NCBI RefSeq assembly: GCF_002979915.1
Contig: NZ_PCQA01000001.1
Location: forward strand, 806,001 to 870,000
Source: Arthrobacter sp. MYb213
GTDB taxonomy: Bacteria; Actinomycetota; Actinomycetes; Actinomycetales; Micrococcaceae
DNA: 64,000 nucleotides
Reading direction: 5' to 3'
Part shown: piece after piece, positions 1 to 8,280 of the stretch
Position numbering within the stretch: the first letter of the stretch is position 1
Layout: each line of letters starts with the position of its first letter
Position numbers and translations under genes: made by a program
Notes under the pieces: generated by a model
Databases searched by the model: none
Told to the model about the DNA's origin: nothing
Seen by the model: only the letters and a program-made list of their open reading frames with translations

Positions 1-108
1 CAGGCTCAATACTGCGGCCAGCGGCTTAGCAAAAATGAAAAGCTTAAAGCGCGCATCGATGAGGGCCATACAGGCAAGCAACCCCAGCAAGATCAGTAGA
101 TAAATCAT
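1..108 (-). CDS. crtYe: C50 carotenoid epsilon-cyclase subunit, N-terminus only
   Basis: Only the first 36 codons are in the window; the gene continues past the left edge. The translation starts MIYLLILLGLLACMALIDAR, a hydrophobic segment followed by the ALIDARF motif typical of the small lycopene-cyclase-domain proteins (CrtYe/CrtYf, LbtA/LbtB) that cyclise C50 carotenoids in the membrane as a heterodimer. The ATG overlaps the crtI stop codon in an ATGA arrangement, so it is the next gene of the crt operon. Family knowledge predicts that crtYf and the lycopene elongase crtEb follow beyond the edge; that is not visible. Which of the two cyclase subunits this is cannot be decided from 36 residues. 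Confidence 0.75.
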   Translation of the reverse strand, partial: MIYLLILLGLLACMALIDARFKLFIFAKPLAAVLSL

Positions 109-1694
109 AGTTTCACCCCGTGCTTCTGCGCCCACCAGGTCTCATCAATGGCTCCCGGAGTATTGATGCCGTTGACCGCCTTGGCGGCAAGTTCCCCGCT
201 GATCAGACACATGGGTACGCCGATACCTGGGCGTACCGAGCTTCCGGCAAAGTAGAGTCCAGATACTTTGTTGCTGCGGTTTTGTGGGCGTAAAAATGCG
301 CTTTGCCCCAGGGTGTGTGCCAGTCCTAAAGCAGAGCCTTGGTAGGCACCGTACTGGGTGGCGAAGTCTGCTGGTCCAATGCTCTGTCGCACCACAATGC
401 GCTCTCGCAGGTCTGGGATCTTGGCCCACTGCGCCAATTGGTCAATAGCCGCATCAGCTACCCGTTCCACCATTGGATCTCCTTGCCCGTCTGCTCCCCC
501 GCTACCCCATTGCGGTAAGGCCGGTGCCGGGATCAAGATGAAGAGATTTTCGTGTCCTTCCGGAGCAACGGAGGGATCGGTGGCGCTGGGTTTACACACG
601 TAGATGCTGGTGTGCGTCGCGAGGTCGCGTCCTTCATGGATTCGTGCGAAGTTATCGTCCCAGTCCTTGGTGAAGAATAGGTTGTGGTGTTCGAGTTCTG
701 GAAGGTCACCGGTGATACCTAAGCAGAGCAGTACCGCGCTTGGTCCAGGGTCTTTGGACTTCCACGTCTTCGCTGGGTAGGTATGTAGCGAGGGGTCTAA
801 TAGTTCGCCTTCAAGGTGGTGTAGGTCTGCCGCCCCAATCACCACATCGGCTTCAATGCGTTGCATTCTTCCTACAGAATCAACCCAGCGCACAGCTTCC
901 ACCGCGGTCTCCGGGCGCCGCCCAGTTTCAATTTTGGTAGCTGTTGCTCCCAGCTTGATTTCTACTCCACGGCTTTGCGCGAGCTCCCCCATCGCATCGG
1001 CGAGCGCCGCGAATCCTCCCATAGGGTATTGCACCCCTTGGGTGAGATCTAAGTGGCTCATCAATTGATAGAGAGCTGGGGTGCGCCGCGGGCTGGAGCC
1101 TAGGAACACCGCCGGGTAACCAAGGATCTGGCGTAGTTGTGGATTGCGGAAGCGTTTGGCTACATAGCCTTGCAAGTTATTTGTCAGCAATGAAGCCAAG
1201 GTGAGCGCGTGGCGTGCTATCGCCGGGCGTACCAGGCCCTTCAGGGTGTTGAAATCGTCGTAGAGAAAATGATCTCGGGCAAGTCTGTAGCCGGTCGCAG
1301 CCCGGTCCAAGTATTTAGCTAAGGCAGGGGCAGAGCCTGGTTCCAGTTGCTCAAAGAGATCCTGTACTTGTGTGCCGGTCCCTACGTCTACCGGACTGTT
1401 ATGACCTTCAAAGAAGGTTCGGTATCCCACGGGAAGCTGACGAAGATCCAGGTGCTGCTCCACACTGGAGCCCATGAGCTTGAACCAGTGGTCAAAGACC
1501 TCGGGCATGAGGTACCACGAGGGCCCGGTATCAAAGTTGAAACCTTCGCGGTGTAGCCGTCCGGAGCGACCGCCTAAGCTGGCGTGCTGTTCAAGCAAAG
1601 TTACCTGGTGTCCGCTGGCAGCCAGTAGACCGGCACTGGCCAGTCCGGAGAACCCTCCGCCAATCACCACGATGCGCGAAGACGTTGTGCTCAT
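105..1694 (-). CDS. crtI: Phytoene desaturase
   Basis: A 529-residue FAD-dependent desaturase that converts phytoene to lycopene by successive dehydrogenations at the membrane. The N-terminus shows the dinucleotide-binding fingerprint VVIGGGFSGLASAGLLA followed by the LLEQHASLGGRSG segment (about residues 9-45), and the C-terminus has the bacterial CrtI signature YFAGSSVRPGIGVPMCLISG (about 480-505). Length is normal for CrtI. It overlaps crtB by 4 nt (ATGA) upstream and crtYe by 4 nt downstream, so translation is probably coupled along the operon. Confidence 0.95.
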   Translation of the reverse strand: MSTTSSRIVVIGGGFSGLASAGLLAASGHQVTLLEQHASLGGRSGRLHREGFNFDTGPSWYLMPEVFDHWFKLMGSSVEQHLDLRQLPVGYRTFFEGHNSPVDVGTGTQVQDLFEQLEPGSAPALAKYLDRAATGYRLARDHFLYDDFNTLKGLVRPAIARHALTLASLLTNNLQGYVAKRFRNPQLRQILGYPAVFLGSSPRRTPALYQLMSHLDLTQGVQYPMGGFAALADAMGELAQSRGVEIKLGATATKIETGRRPETAVEAVRWVDSVGRMQRIEADVVIGAADLHHLEGELLDPSLHTYPAKTWKSKDPGPSAVLLCLGITGDLPELEHHNLFFTKDWDDNFARIHEGRDLATHTSIYVCKPSATDPSVAPEGHENLFILIPAPALPQWGSGGADGQGDPMVERVADAAIDQLAQWAKIPDLRERIVVRQSIGPADFATQYGAYQGSALGLAHTLGQSAFLRPQNRSNKVSGLYFAGSSVRPGIGVPMCLISGELAAKAVNGINTPGAIDETWWAQKHGVKL

Positions 1695-2569
1695 TTAGTA
1701 CTCCAAGGAATAGTCGCGAGCACGGCCTTGAAGGTAAGCAAGGCCTTACGCGGTGTTGAGACCGAGATCCGCCTGGTCAGCAGCTCCCGTGCCGGGGTGT
1801 TATCTATTTGCCTGTTAAGTTCGGCAAATAAGTCGTGGGCTATACGTACCGCTCGTGCAGCACTGGGCGCGAGCAGGTTAATACCTTCTCGCGCTATTGC
1901 CAGGTCTGCATTGATCTGTGCGACTAGTTCATCCTTCTTGGCTTCGCTAAATGTGTTGGCAGCGGCGCCAGGGAAATAATTACGGCCCAATTGTTGGCTA
2001 TCGGCGGCAAGGTCACGCAGGAAGTTCACCTTTTGGAAGGCGGCGCCTAAGCTTCGAGCGGCCTGCGCAGCCTTGGGTGAATCACTGTGATGTTTACCTG
2101 GCATCGCGCGGAAGACCTGCAGGCACATTAGTCCCACGACTTCGGCTGAGCCGTAAATATAGTCTTCTAAGGAGGAGTCGTCGTGATCGTTGCGCATCAG
2201 GTCTGCGCGCATCGATGCGAAGAATGGTTCGGTCAGTTCCACGCCGATACCGGTGGCTCTGCAGGTGGCTGCGAAGGCATGGACCACTAGGTTGGTGCTG
2301 TACCCGCGTTCCATGCCTTGTACGGTTTCTGCTTCCAAGGCATCTAAGACGGCGGCCACCTGAGGACCGCTCAAACCGGCCTCACTGGCTACCCCATCAA
2401 CTACCTCATCAGCCAGACGGACCAACGCGTAAATATTGGAGATGTGTTGGGCAGTGACGCGGTCCAGCATTTTGCAGGCCAATGAAAAGGAAGTTGAGTA
2501 TGCACCGATGACCACCTGGGCGCTGCGGGTGGCCGTGGCTGAATAGCGTTGAAGATCTGTCAGTTCCAT
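1691..2569 (-). CDS. crtB: Phytoene synthase
   Basis: A 292-residue squalene/phytoene synthase that joins two geranylgeranyl diphosphates head to head to give phytoene. Both Mg-diphosphate binding motifs are present: LVRLADEVVDG near residues 50-60 and NFLRDLAADSQQLGRNYFP near residues 185-200. The gene lies between crtE (3-nt gap) and crtI (4-nt overlap), as expected in a crt operon. Nothing is truncated. Confidence 0.95.
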   Translation of the reverse strand: MELTDLQRYSATATRSAQVVIGAYSTSFSLACKMLDRVTAQHISNIYALVRLADEVVDGVASEAGLSGPQVAAVLDALEAETVQGMERGYSTNLVVHAFAATCRATGIGVELTEPFFASMRADLMRNDHDDSSLEDYIYGSAEVVGLMCLQVFRAMPGKHHSDSPKAAQAARSLGAAFQKVNFLRDLAADSQQLGRNYFPGAAANTFSEAKKDELVAQINADLAIAREGINLLAPSAARAVRIAHDLFAELNRQIDNTPARELLTRRISVSTPRKALLTFKAVLATIPWSTK

Positions 2570-2572
2570 GGC

Positions 2573-3649
2573 TTAGTTACTCCGTGAGAGGATCAGCGCG
2601 GTACATTCGTGCAGCATGGCCTGCGCCGTGGCGGGCAAACGCAAGAAGGTGGCCGAGCGGGTTGCCGAGGTACACAGCTGGTGGGCGAGTTTGCGGGCGA
2701 ATTGTTCGGCCCCTGATTCTTCAAGGGCGCGGCGTAGGTCGCTAAGCTCGCTTTTTCCTGCGCGGTAGTGCGCTAACTGCGAGCTGAAGGCCTGCTGTCC
2801 ATTAGCCAACGAGATCAAGATGGTGCTCTTGGCTTCGCGAAGATCCGAATCTACGGATTTTCCGGTAGCTTTCGGATCCCCGAAGGTTCCTAAAACGTCA
2901 TCAATGACCTGATAGGCGATACCTAGCTGGCATCCAACGTTTCCTAGTACCTCTGCTTGCTCTTTTCCTGCCCCAGCTAATAGTGCGCCCGCCTGCAAAG
3001 GGAGTTGGAAGGAATAGGCTGCGGTTTTCAGTTCTTCCATGCGCAGCACTTCCCCGGTGGTGGCCGGCCGTTGCGACAGGGAGTAAAGCAGGTCTTCGAG
3101 TTCTCCGGCACCGGCTTGGGCGATGGCACGGTGAAATGCTGCCTCCACCTCGGCCTCGCAGTCCAGGCCCTGTGCCGAGCGGCCCGCGATTTTGATTGCT
3201 TCGGCCAACAGGAGGTCGCCAGCAATGATGGCGGCGCTATTGCCCGCATGATCGGCGTCGACGCTGTTACGTCCCGCGGCCAAGGCAAGGTCGCGGTAAT
3301 GCGCGGAGAGAGTCGGTGCTCCACGGCGTACGTAGTCGCGGTCCACTACATCGTCATGCATCAGCAGTGCGGTGTGCAGTAGCTCGAAGGCACATGCCAA
3401 ATCAAGCAAAGCCTTGGAAGCTACCCCGCCAAAGGCTTGATAACCAAGTACCACTAAGGCCGGGCGGGTCAGTTTTCCGCCGTCGATACTTACCGAAATT
3501 TGTTCCCACAATTTAGCGGTGTATGCCGAATAGCTTGCGGCGCGGGTTTGGGCTTCGGTCACCAGCTGGTCTAGGTGCGTGCGAATCTCGGCCAAGGTCT
3601 GCGTATCGGCAAAGCTAGGCAAGGCGGCGTGGGCGGTATAAGCGCTCAT
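2573..3649 (-). CDS. crtE: Geranylgeranyl diphosphate synthase (polyprenyl synthetase)
   Basis: A 358-residue trans-prenyltransferase that supplies GGPP for CrtB. The first aspartate-rich motif is MHDDVVDRD (about residue 97) and the second is YQVIDDVLGTFGDPKATG (about 248-265). The start overlaps the stop of the upstream marR gene by 4 nt, so the regulator and the pathway are read from one transcript. The family also contains idsA-type enzymes; the operon position is the reason for calling it crtE. Confidence 0.92.
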   Translation of the reverse strand: MSAYTAHAALPSFADTQTLAEIRTHLDQLVTEAQTRAASYSAYTAKLWEQISVSIDGGKLTRPALVVLGYQAFGGVASKALLDLACAFELLHTALLMHDDVVDRDYVRRGAPTLSAHYRDLALAAGRNSVDADHAGNSAAIIAGDLLLAEAIKIAGRSAQGLDCEAEVEAAFHRAIAQAGAGELEDLLYSLSQRPATTGEVLRMEELKTAAYSFQLPLQAGALLAGAGKEQAEVLGNVGCQLGIAYQVIDDVLGTFGDPKATGKSVDSDLREAKSTILISLANGQQAFSSQLAHYRAGKSELSDLRRALEESGAEQFARKLAHQLCTSATRSATFLRLPATAQAMLHECTALILSRSN

Positions 3650-4113
3650 GATTTGTTACTCCGTGGCTGTTTTTCTGCGGCAGAATCTAATACTTTGCAA
3701 AGTTGTGTCAGGAAGCCGAGGATGGTTTGCTGCTCGGTCTCGCCTAGTTCTCGATATGCGCGGTAGATATTGCGCAAACGCATCGCCGTCTGTTGTGGGA
3801 TTCCCGGGAAATTTTCGCCGTGCCGAATTAATGTTTTGCGTCGGTCGTGACTGTGGGCTTCGCGGCGAATATATCCGTGGGTGGCGAGCCGGTCCAGAAC
3901 CGCGGTGATGGAGGCGGAGGTGAGCGACAAGCGTTCAGCTAGTTGTCCCGGGCTGAGCTGTTCGTTGATACCTAGTGCGCGCAGTGCACGCAGGTCTGTC
4001 TCATTCAGCCCGAGCTCTTTACGGTAGCCCGCCTCCGCATCTATGTATGCTTCTTGGAACTGCTCCATTAGGCGCAGGACCTTCGAAGACCGGGCATCCG
4101 GTGGGGTTTCCAT
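3646..4113 (-). CDS. MarR-family regulator heading the crt operon
   Basis: A 155-residue winged-helix regulator. The DNA-binding core includes LSPGQLAERLSLTSASITAV and the wing HSHDRRKTL, with helical dimerisation ends. It is the first gene of the operon and overlaps crtE by 4 nt. In Corynebacterium glutamicum the crt genes are repressed by a MarR protein (CrtR) that senses isoprenoid diphosphates; a similar role is inferred here from position only. In C. glutamicum the regulator is divergent, whereas here it is co-directional and overlapping, which would make expression of repressor and pathway proportional. Confidence 0.9.
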   Translation of the reverse strand: METPPDARSSKVLRLMEQFQEAYIDAEAGYRKELGLNETDLRALRALGINEQLSPGQLAERLSLTSASITAVLDRLATHGYIRREAHSHDRRKTLIRHGENFPGIPQQTAMRLRNIYRAYRELGETEQQTILGFLTQLCKVLDSAAEKQPRSNKS

Positions 4114-4231
4114 AAAGAACTTCTCTCGACAGGTTGATTATTAGCTTCTCTAGATACATCATGGTTTAAGTATCCTGATTTGTCGACCCGACGATCGAGA
4201 AAACCGAACAAACAATCATTCGGAGCAACTG
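4114..4231. promoter_or_regulatory. Divergent promoter region, marR-crt operon versus TspO-like gene
   Basis: A 118-bp AT-richer gap between two divergent start codons. It holds an imperfect inverted repeat, GATAC at 4153-4157 and GTATC at 4170-4174, separated by 12 bp, which could be a MarR operator or simply parts of two back-to-back -10 boxes. No strong consensus promoter can be fixed by eye. Confidence 0.4.
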
Positions 4232-5050
4232 ATGAAGCAAGCTCGACAAGAAACTGCCCCGGCGTCTTGGCCGGTGGTGATATTGGAAACCCTCGCCTTG
4301 GGAGCCGCAATTACTGCGGCTTTTATCGGCAGCGGAGCCATGGGCGGCACCCCGATACAGGAAGCCGCCGGTGGATACCTCAGCGCGGATTCAACCTTGC
4401 TAGCCCCTTCGGGCCCAGCATTTTCCATCTGGAGTGTCATTTACCTAGGTCTGGCAGTCTTTGCGATTTATCAGGCTTTGCCCCAGGGCCGGCGTTCACA
4501 GACTTTGCGCGCTCTGCGGGTTCCCGTGGCAGCCTCGGCATTGCTCAATGCCGCGTGGATCGCCGTTGTCCAGTTGGACCAACTTCTGGTGAGCACCATT
4601 GTGATTTTCATCTTGCTTGGGGTTTTGATCTGGATTTTGCTGCGACTGGTGAACTTCGGCACCGCTTCACGAGCCGAACACTGGATCATGTGGTTAACCT
4701 TTGGCCTGTATCTGGGGTGGGTGAGTGTGGCGAGTATTGCCAACACCTCAGCACTTCTATCCTCTTGGAATGTAGGAATTGATACAGCCTGGGCTCCCTA
4801 CGCTGCGGTAGTGCTCTTGCTGGTGGCAGCGATCATTGGTTTGGGCGTTACTGGATACACTCACGGAAAGATCTACACCGCATTGGCCATGACCTGGGGT
4901 ATCGCGTGGATTGGGGATAGTCGACTGACCGGCACCAACCAATCAACACTCGTGGGATACGCCGCGCTAGTCATCGCAGCAGCGTTACTCATTGGTGCGC
5001 TGGCCATTGCCTTTTCACAACGCCACCGCACAGAATCGAGCCGACCATGA
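4232..5050 (+). CDS. TspO/MBR-related tryptophan-rich membrane protein
   Basis: A 272-residue integral membrane protein with about seven hydrophobic segments. The motif APSGPAFSIWSVIYLGL (about residues 59-75) and the following helices match actinobacterial proteins annotated as tryptophan-rich sensory protein (TspO/MBR group, classically porphyrin or oxygen responsive and linked to carotenoid expression in Rhodobacter). The protein is longer than classical TspO (about 160 residues), so it belongs to the extended subgroup. It is divergent from the crt operon and overlaps the following SDR gene by 4 nt. Its ligand is not known. Confidence 0.7.
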   Translation: MKQARQETAPASWPVVILETLALGAAITAAFIGSGAMGGTPIQEAAGGYLSADSTLLAPSGPAFSIWSVIYLGLAVFAIYQALPQGRRSQTLRALRVPVAASALLNAAWIAVVQLDQLLVSTIVIFILLGVLIWILLRLVNFGTASRAEHWIMWLTFGLYLGWVSVASIANTSALLSSWNVGIDTAWAPYAAVVLLLVAAIIGLGVTGYTHGKIYTALAMTWGIAWIGDSRLTGTNQSTLVGYAALVIAAALLIGALAIAFSQRHRTESSRP

Positions 5051-6510
5051 GCGTCATTGCCGTCACCGGAGCCACCGGCTACATTGGGGGTCGGCTAGTC
5101 CCGCTGCTGCTGGAACGCGGGCACCAAGTGAGGGTTTTCTCGCGCAATAAAGAGCGCCTTCGTGATGTGCCGTGGCGTGCGCAGGTCGAGGTGGTCATTG
5201 GAACGTTGGAGGACCCCGAAGCAGTGGCTGAGCTCTGCGCAGGAGCCGACGTGGTCTACTACCTGGTGCATTCAATGTCCAACACCAAGAATTTTAAGCA
5301 AGCCGAGGAAGACGGTGCACGCAACATGTTGCGTGCTGCGACCAAGGCTCAAGTAGGACAGCTGGTGTATCTCTCCGGGCTACATCCTGAGGGCGAACTC
5401 AGCGATCATTTATCTTCGCGGGTGAGTGTGGGTCAGATCCTAGGTTCCGGCCCGGTTCCGCTACTCACCTTGCAAGCTGGACTAGTCATTGGTTCGGGTT
5501 CGGCAAGCTTTGAAATGATCCGTCACCTCAGCGATGTGTTGCCGGTAATGCCGGCCCCGCGCTGGGTACTCAATAAGGTCCAGCCCATAGCCGTGCGCGA
5601 TGCGCTGCATTATTTAGCTCGCTGCGCCGAACTTCCGCACGGCGTTCAAGGAACCTACGATATCGGCGGCCCCAACGCCTACAGCTACGCACAGCTGATG
5701 CGCAGTTACGCCTCCGAGGCTGGATTGCGTCAACCTTGGGTCATTGCCTTGCCGTTGCTCACCCCACGCTTGGCTTCACATTGGGTCAATCTGGTCACTC
5801 CCCTGCCCCACACGCTCGCCGGAGCCTTAGTTGATTCTTTGCAGCATGACTGTGTGATGCGCAACTGGGATATTGATGAGCTGATTGAACGCCCTGCTGG
5901 CGGTCTGACGGACTACCCGCGTGCGGTGGCGCTAGCCCTTGAGAAAATTCGCTCCGACTCGGTGGAGACTAACTGGGCCACCTCCCATCCGGTCACAGCC
6001 CCGGCTGACCCGTTGCCTTCAGACCCAGACTGGGCAGGACACCGGGTTTACCTAGATCAGCGGACCGCGCATACCACCGCCAGCGCCGAAAGATTGTTTG
6101 CCGTGGTGGGGCGCATTGGTGGAGAAGCGGGCTACTTCACGTTCCCACTGCTCTGGAAAGCGCGGGGACTCATGGACAAACTCGCTGGCGGTGTGGGAAT
6201 ACGCCGCGGCCGTAGGCAACGCGAAAGCCTAGCCTTGGGAGATGTGGTGGATTGGTGGCGGGTTGAAGCTCTAGAACCTGGCCAGTTATTGCGTTTACGT
6301 GCAGAAATGCGAGTGCCCGGAAACGCGTGGCTTGAATTCCAACTAAGCCCGGAAGAAAACGGGCAGACGCGGCTCACCCAGCGAGCCATCTTCTTCCCCC
6401 GGGGACTATCCGGGCGCCTGTATTGGTGGTCGGTGTACCCATTTCATGGGCTCATCTTCTCCTCGATGCTGCGTAGCATCGTGTCGCAGGCCGAAGCCAG
6501 CAAGAACTAA
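5047..6510 (+). CDS. SDR-type NAD(P)-binding protein with C-terminal DUF2867 domain
   Basis: A 487-residue two-domain protein. Residues 1 to about 290 form an atypical short-chain dehydrogenase (NmrA/YbjT-like) with the cofactor fingerprint VTGATGYIGGRLVP and the YYLVHSM segment. The C-terminal part, from about residue 330, is a DUF2867 domain, typically fused to such SDRs. It is translationally coupled to the TspO-like gene (ATGA). Substrate unknown; the neighbourhood suggests a link to carotenoid or light/oxygen stress, as SDR-DUF2867 and TspO genes often sit with photolyase or crt genes in actinobacteria. Confidence 0.75.
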   Translation: MSVIAVTGATGYIGGRLVPLLLERGHQVRVFSRNKERLRDVPWRAQVEVVIGTLEDPEAVAELCAGADVVYYLVHSMSNTKNFKQAEEDGARNMLRAATKAQVGQLVYLSGLHPEGELSDHLSSRVSVGQILGSGPVPLLTLQAGLVIGSGSASFEMIRHLSDVLPVMPAPRWVLNKVQPIAVRDALHYLARCAELPHGVQGTYDIGGPNAYSYAQLMRSYASEAGLRQPWVIALPLLTPRLASHWVNLVTPLPHTLAGALVDSLQHDCVMRNWDIDELIERPAGGLTDYPRAVALALEKIRSDSVETNWATSHPVTAPADPLPSDPDWAGHRVYLDQRTAHTTASAERLFAVVGRIGGEAGYFTFPLLWKARGLMDKLAGGVGIRRGRRQRESLALGDVVDWWRVEALEPGQLLRLRAEMRVPGNAWLEFQLSPEENGQTRLTQRAIFFPRGLSGRLYWWSVYPFHGLIFSSMLRSIVSQAEASKN

Positions 6511-6514
6511 ACGA

Positions 6515-7105
6515 TTATTTACCCGGCTCGGTAGCCTGCGGTTCATTCCCGTCAAGGCTATCTTGCAGGGCGTCGGAGGTGCCGGCGAGGAAACGAATCA
6601 CTACATCCCGTTCGGCGGAGCTCAAATTGCGCGCTACGTCGAAGCGCTTGGCGTGGTGACGCCCCACTTGTTCGCGGGCGGCGAGGTGGGTTCCTGCACT
6701 GACTTCCACCTGTTGGGAGCGCCGGTCGGTGGGATGTGGTTTGCGTATCACGTGTCCACCGGCTTCGAGCCGGTCAATCATCTTAGTCACCGAGGCGGTG
6801 GTGACGCCCAAGTGGCGCGCAAGCAGACTCGGGGTGACGGCTTCACCTGCGTTCTTAGCGGAAATCAATTGGCGGATGGCGCGCATATCGGTTTCGTTGA
6901 GCTTCATGTAGCTTTGGCTGCGAAGCATGATGCGCCGTTCCACCGCGCGCAACCGTCCAAATTCAGCCATGATGCGGTCAATTTGCTCTAGATCCTGCGC
7001 GGGAATATCGGCGCGGGGTATGAGGGCTTGCTCTGGATCCGATTGCGCCAGACTAAACATCGTGGGCAGCTTTTCGCGCTCCACATTCCACCCCTTGAGT
7101 TTCAC
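6515..7105 (-). CDS. MarR-family transcriptional regulator
   Basis: A 196-residue winged-helix protein with a helix-turn-helix at about residues 92-112 (PSLLARHLGVTTASVTKMID) and the wing KPHPTDRRSQQVEV. It faces the SDR gene convergently with a 4-bp gap. Two GC-rich inverted repeats lie directly upstream and may be its own operator. Target unknown; the MarR at 3646-4113 is a different paralogue with low identity. Confidence 0.85.
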   Translation of the reverse strand: MKLKGWNVEREKLPTMFSLAQSDPEQALIPRADIPAQDLEQIDRIMAEFGRLRAVERRIMLRSQSYMKLNETDMRAIRQLISAKNAGEAVTPSLLARHLGVTTASVTKMIDRLEAGGHVIRKPHPTDRRSQQVEVSAGTHLAAREQVGRHHAKRFDVARNLSSAERDVVIRFLAGTSDALQDSLDGNEPQATEPGK

Positions 7106-7114
7106 CTACATCGT

Positions 7115-7164
7115 TTCCCGCGTGGGAACACTCTTCCAAAGCTTACTCCCGCGTTGCGTGGGAG
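7115..7164. promoter_or_regulatory. Two related inverted repeats upstream of marR
   Basis: TTCCC-GCGT-GGGAA (7115-7128) and CTCCC-GCGTTGCGT-GGGAG (7146-7164) lie 10-60 bp upstream of the MarR start codon at 7105. The shared CCC-GCG...GGG core and the position suggest an autoregulatory operator pair. No experimental basis. Confidence 0.4.
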
Positions 7165-7203
7165 CTATGACACATAGGCTGCCCAAATTTTTCGCCGGAT
7201 ACA

Positions 7204-7240
7204 CAAAACCTCCCGAACTTTAGAAGTCCGGGAGGTTTTA
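7204..7240 (-). terminator. Rho-independent terminator after tRNA-Leu
   Basis: AAAACCTCCCG and CGGGAGGTTTT arms with a short loop lie just downstream of the tRNA-Leu gene on the minus strand, ending in a T run on that strand. Confidence 0.85.
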
Positions 7241-7246
7241 TATCTT

Positions 7247-7331
<85 letters not shown>

Positions 7332-7419
7332 TCGCGCTACACCGACTTGAAGCCCGGTAACTCGACCTCAATAAGCATAGCGGACTTTTTCGCAGATATA
7401 AAATCGGCGAACCTTGGAG

Positions 7420-7914
7420 CTACTTTGGGTCAATCCCCAAGTCACGGCGAAGCTTTGCAACGTGACCTGTAGCACGCACATTGTACTGAGCTAGCATGAC
7501 CTTACCCTGCTCGTCGAGCACTACGGTGGAACGAATCAGGCCCTCGTAGGTGCGGCCATAGTTCTTCTTTTCGCCCCATGCGCCATAGGCTTTGGCGACC
7601 TTATGGTCTTCATCTGCCAGCAGTGGGAAGTTCAATTCTTCCTTGGCAACAAATTTGGTCAGCTTGGTCACGCCGTCCGGAGAAATTCCGAGAACTTCGT
7701 AGCCCAGGCCCTGCAGCGAGGATAGAGAATCACGGAAGTCGCATGCCTGCTTGGTGCAGCCCGGTGTCGAGGCAGCTGGGTAGAAGTACACGATAGTCTT
7801 CTTGCCCTGGTAACTGGACAGCGAGACTTCGTTACCTTCGGCATCGCTCAAAGTGAAGCCGGGGGCCTGATCCCCTACTGCTAAGCGAGTAGGCGTGGTT
7901 GCTTCGTTGCTCAT
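7420..7914 (-). CDS. bcp: Thioredoxin-dependent peroxiredoxin, Bcp/PrxQ type
   Basis: A 164-residue cytoplasmic thiol peroxidase that reduces hydrogen peroxide and alkyl hydroperoxides using thioredoxin. The active-site segment is PAASTPGCTKQACDFRD, with the peroxidatic Cys53 and the resolving Cys58 five residues later, as in the PrxQ subgroup. It stands alone between two tRNA genes. The start ATG has an upstream AAAGGAG-like site. Confidence 0.95.
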   Translation of the reverse strand: MSNEATTPTRLAVGDQAPGFTLSDAEGNEVSLSSYQGKKTIVYFYPAASTPGCTKQACDFRDSLSSLQGLGYEVLGISPDGVTKLTKFVAKEELNFPLLADEDHKVAKAYGAWGEKKNYGRTYEGLIRSTVVLDEQGKVMLAQYNVRATGHVAKLRRDLGIDPK

Positions 7915-7941
7915 CGGTAGAACTCCTTTAGCTGGGTATAC

Positions 7942-7974
7942 AAAAAATCCGATCTGAAGAATTCAGACCGGATC
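7942..7974 (-). terminator. Rho-independent terminator after tRNA-Lys
   Basis: On the minus strand the arms ATCCGGTCTGAA and TTCAGATCGGAT are followed by a run of six T residues, immediately after the tRNA-Lys CCA end. It is also placed just upstream of bcp. Confidence 0.8.
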
Positions 7975-7977
7975 TAA

Positions 7978-8053
<76 letters not shown>

Positions 8054-8193
8054 TTACTTCGCTCTGACTAGTCCGTTTCCGGAACATGTCTTTGCGACGT
8101 AGATAATCATAGGCAGAACTACCCCCAAAAGGAAAATCGGCCACCCTCCCCTGTTGATGGTATATAACTCCTAGTCAACTAGGAAATACGGAC

Positions 8194-8250
8194 ATTTTTG
8201 ATTCGATTTCACCAAAAATTGATCAAAAATACCTGCGTGGCTTGAGCCAC
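8194..8250. terminator. Hairpins downstream of the zeta-type gene
   Basis: On the minus strand, after the zeta-type stop codon, a perfect 14-nt hairpin (arms GTGGCT/AGCCAC, 8237-8250) is followed by GCAGGTATTTTTG, and a second AT-rich inverted repeat (ATTTTTGAT 8194-8202, ATCAAAAAT 8222-8230) follows. A further palindrome, CCTAGT-CA-ACTAGG, lies at 8170-8183. Together they probably end the transcript. Confidence 0.55.
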
Positions 8251-8280
8251 ATTTAGCGCCAAAGGCAATCCCGAAAGGGG

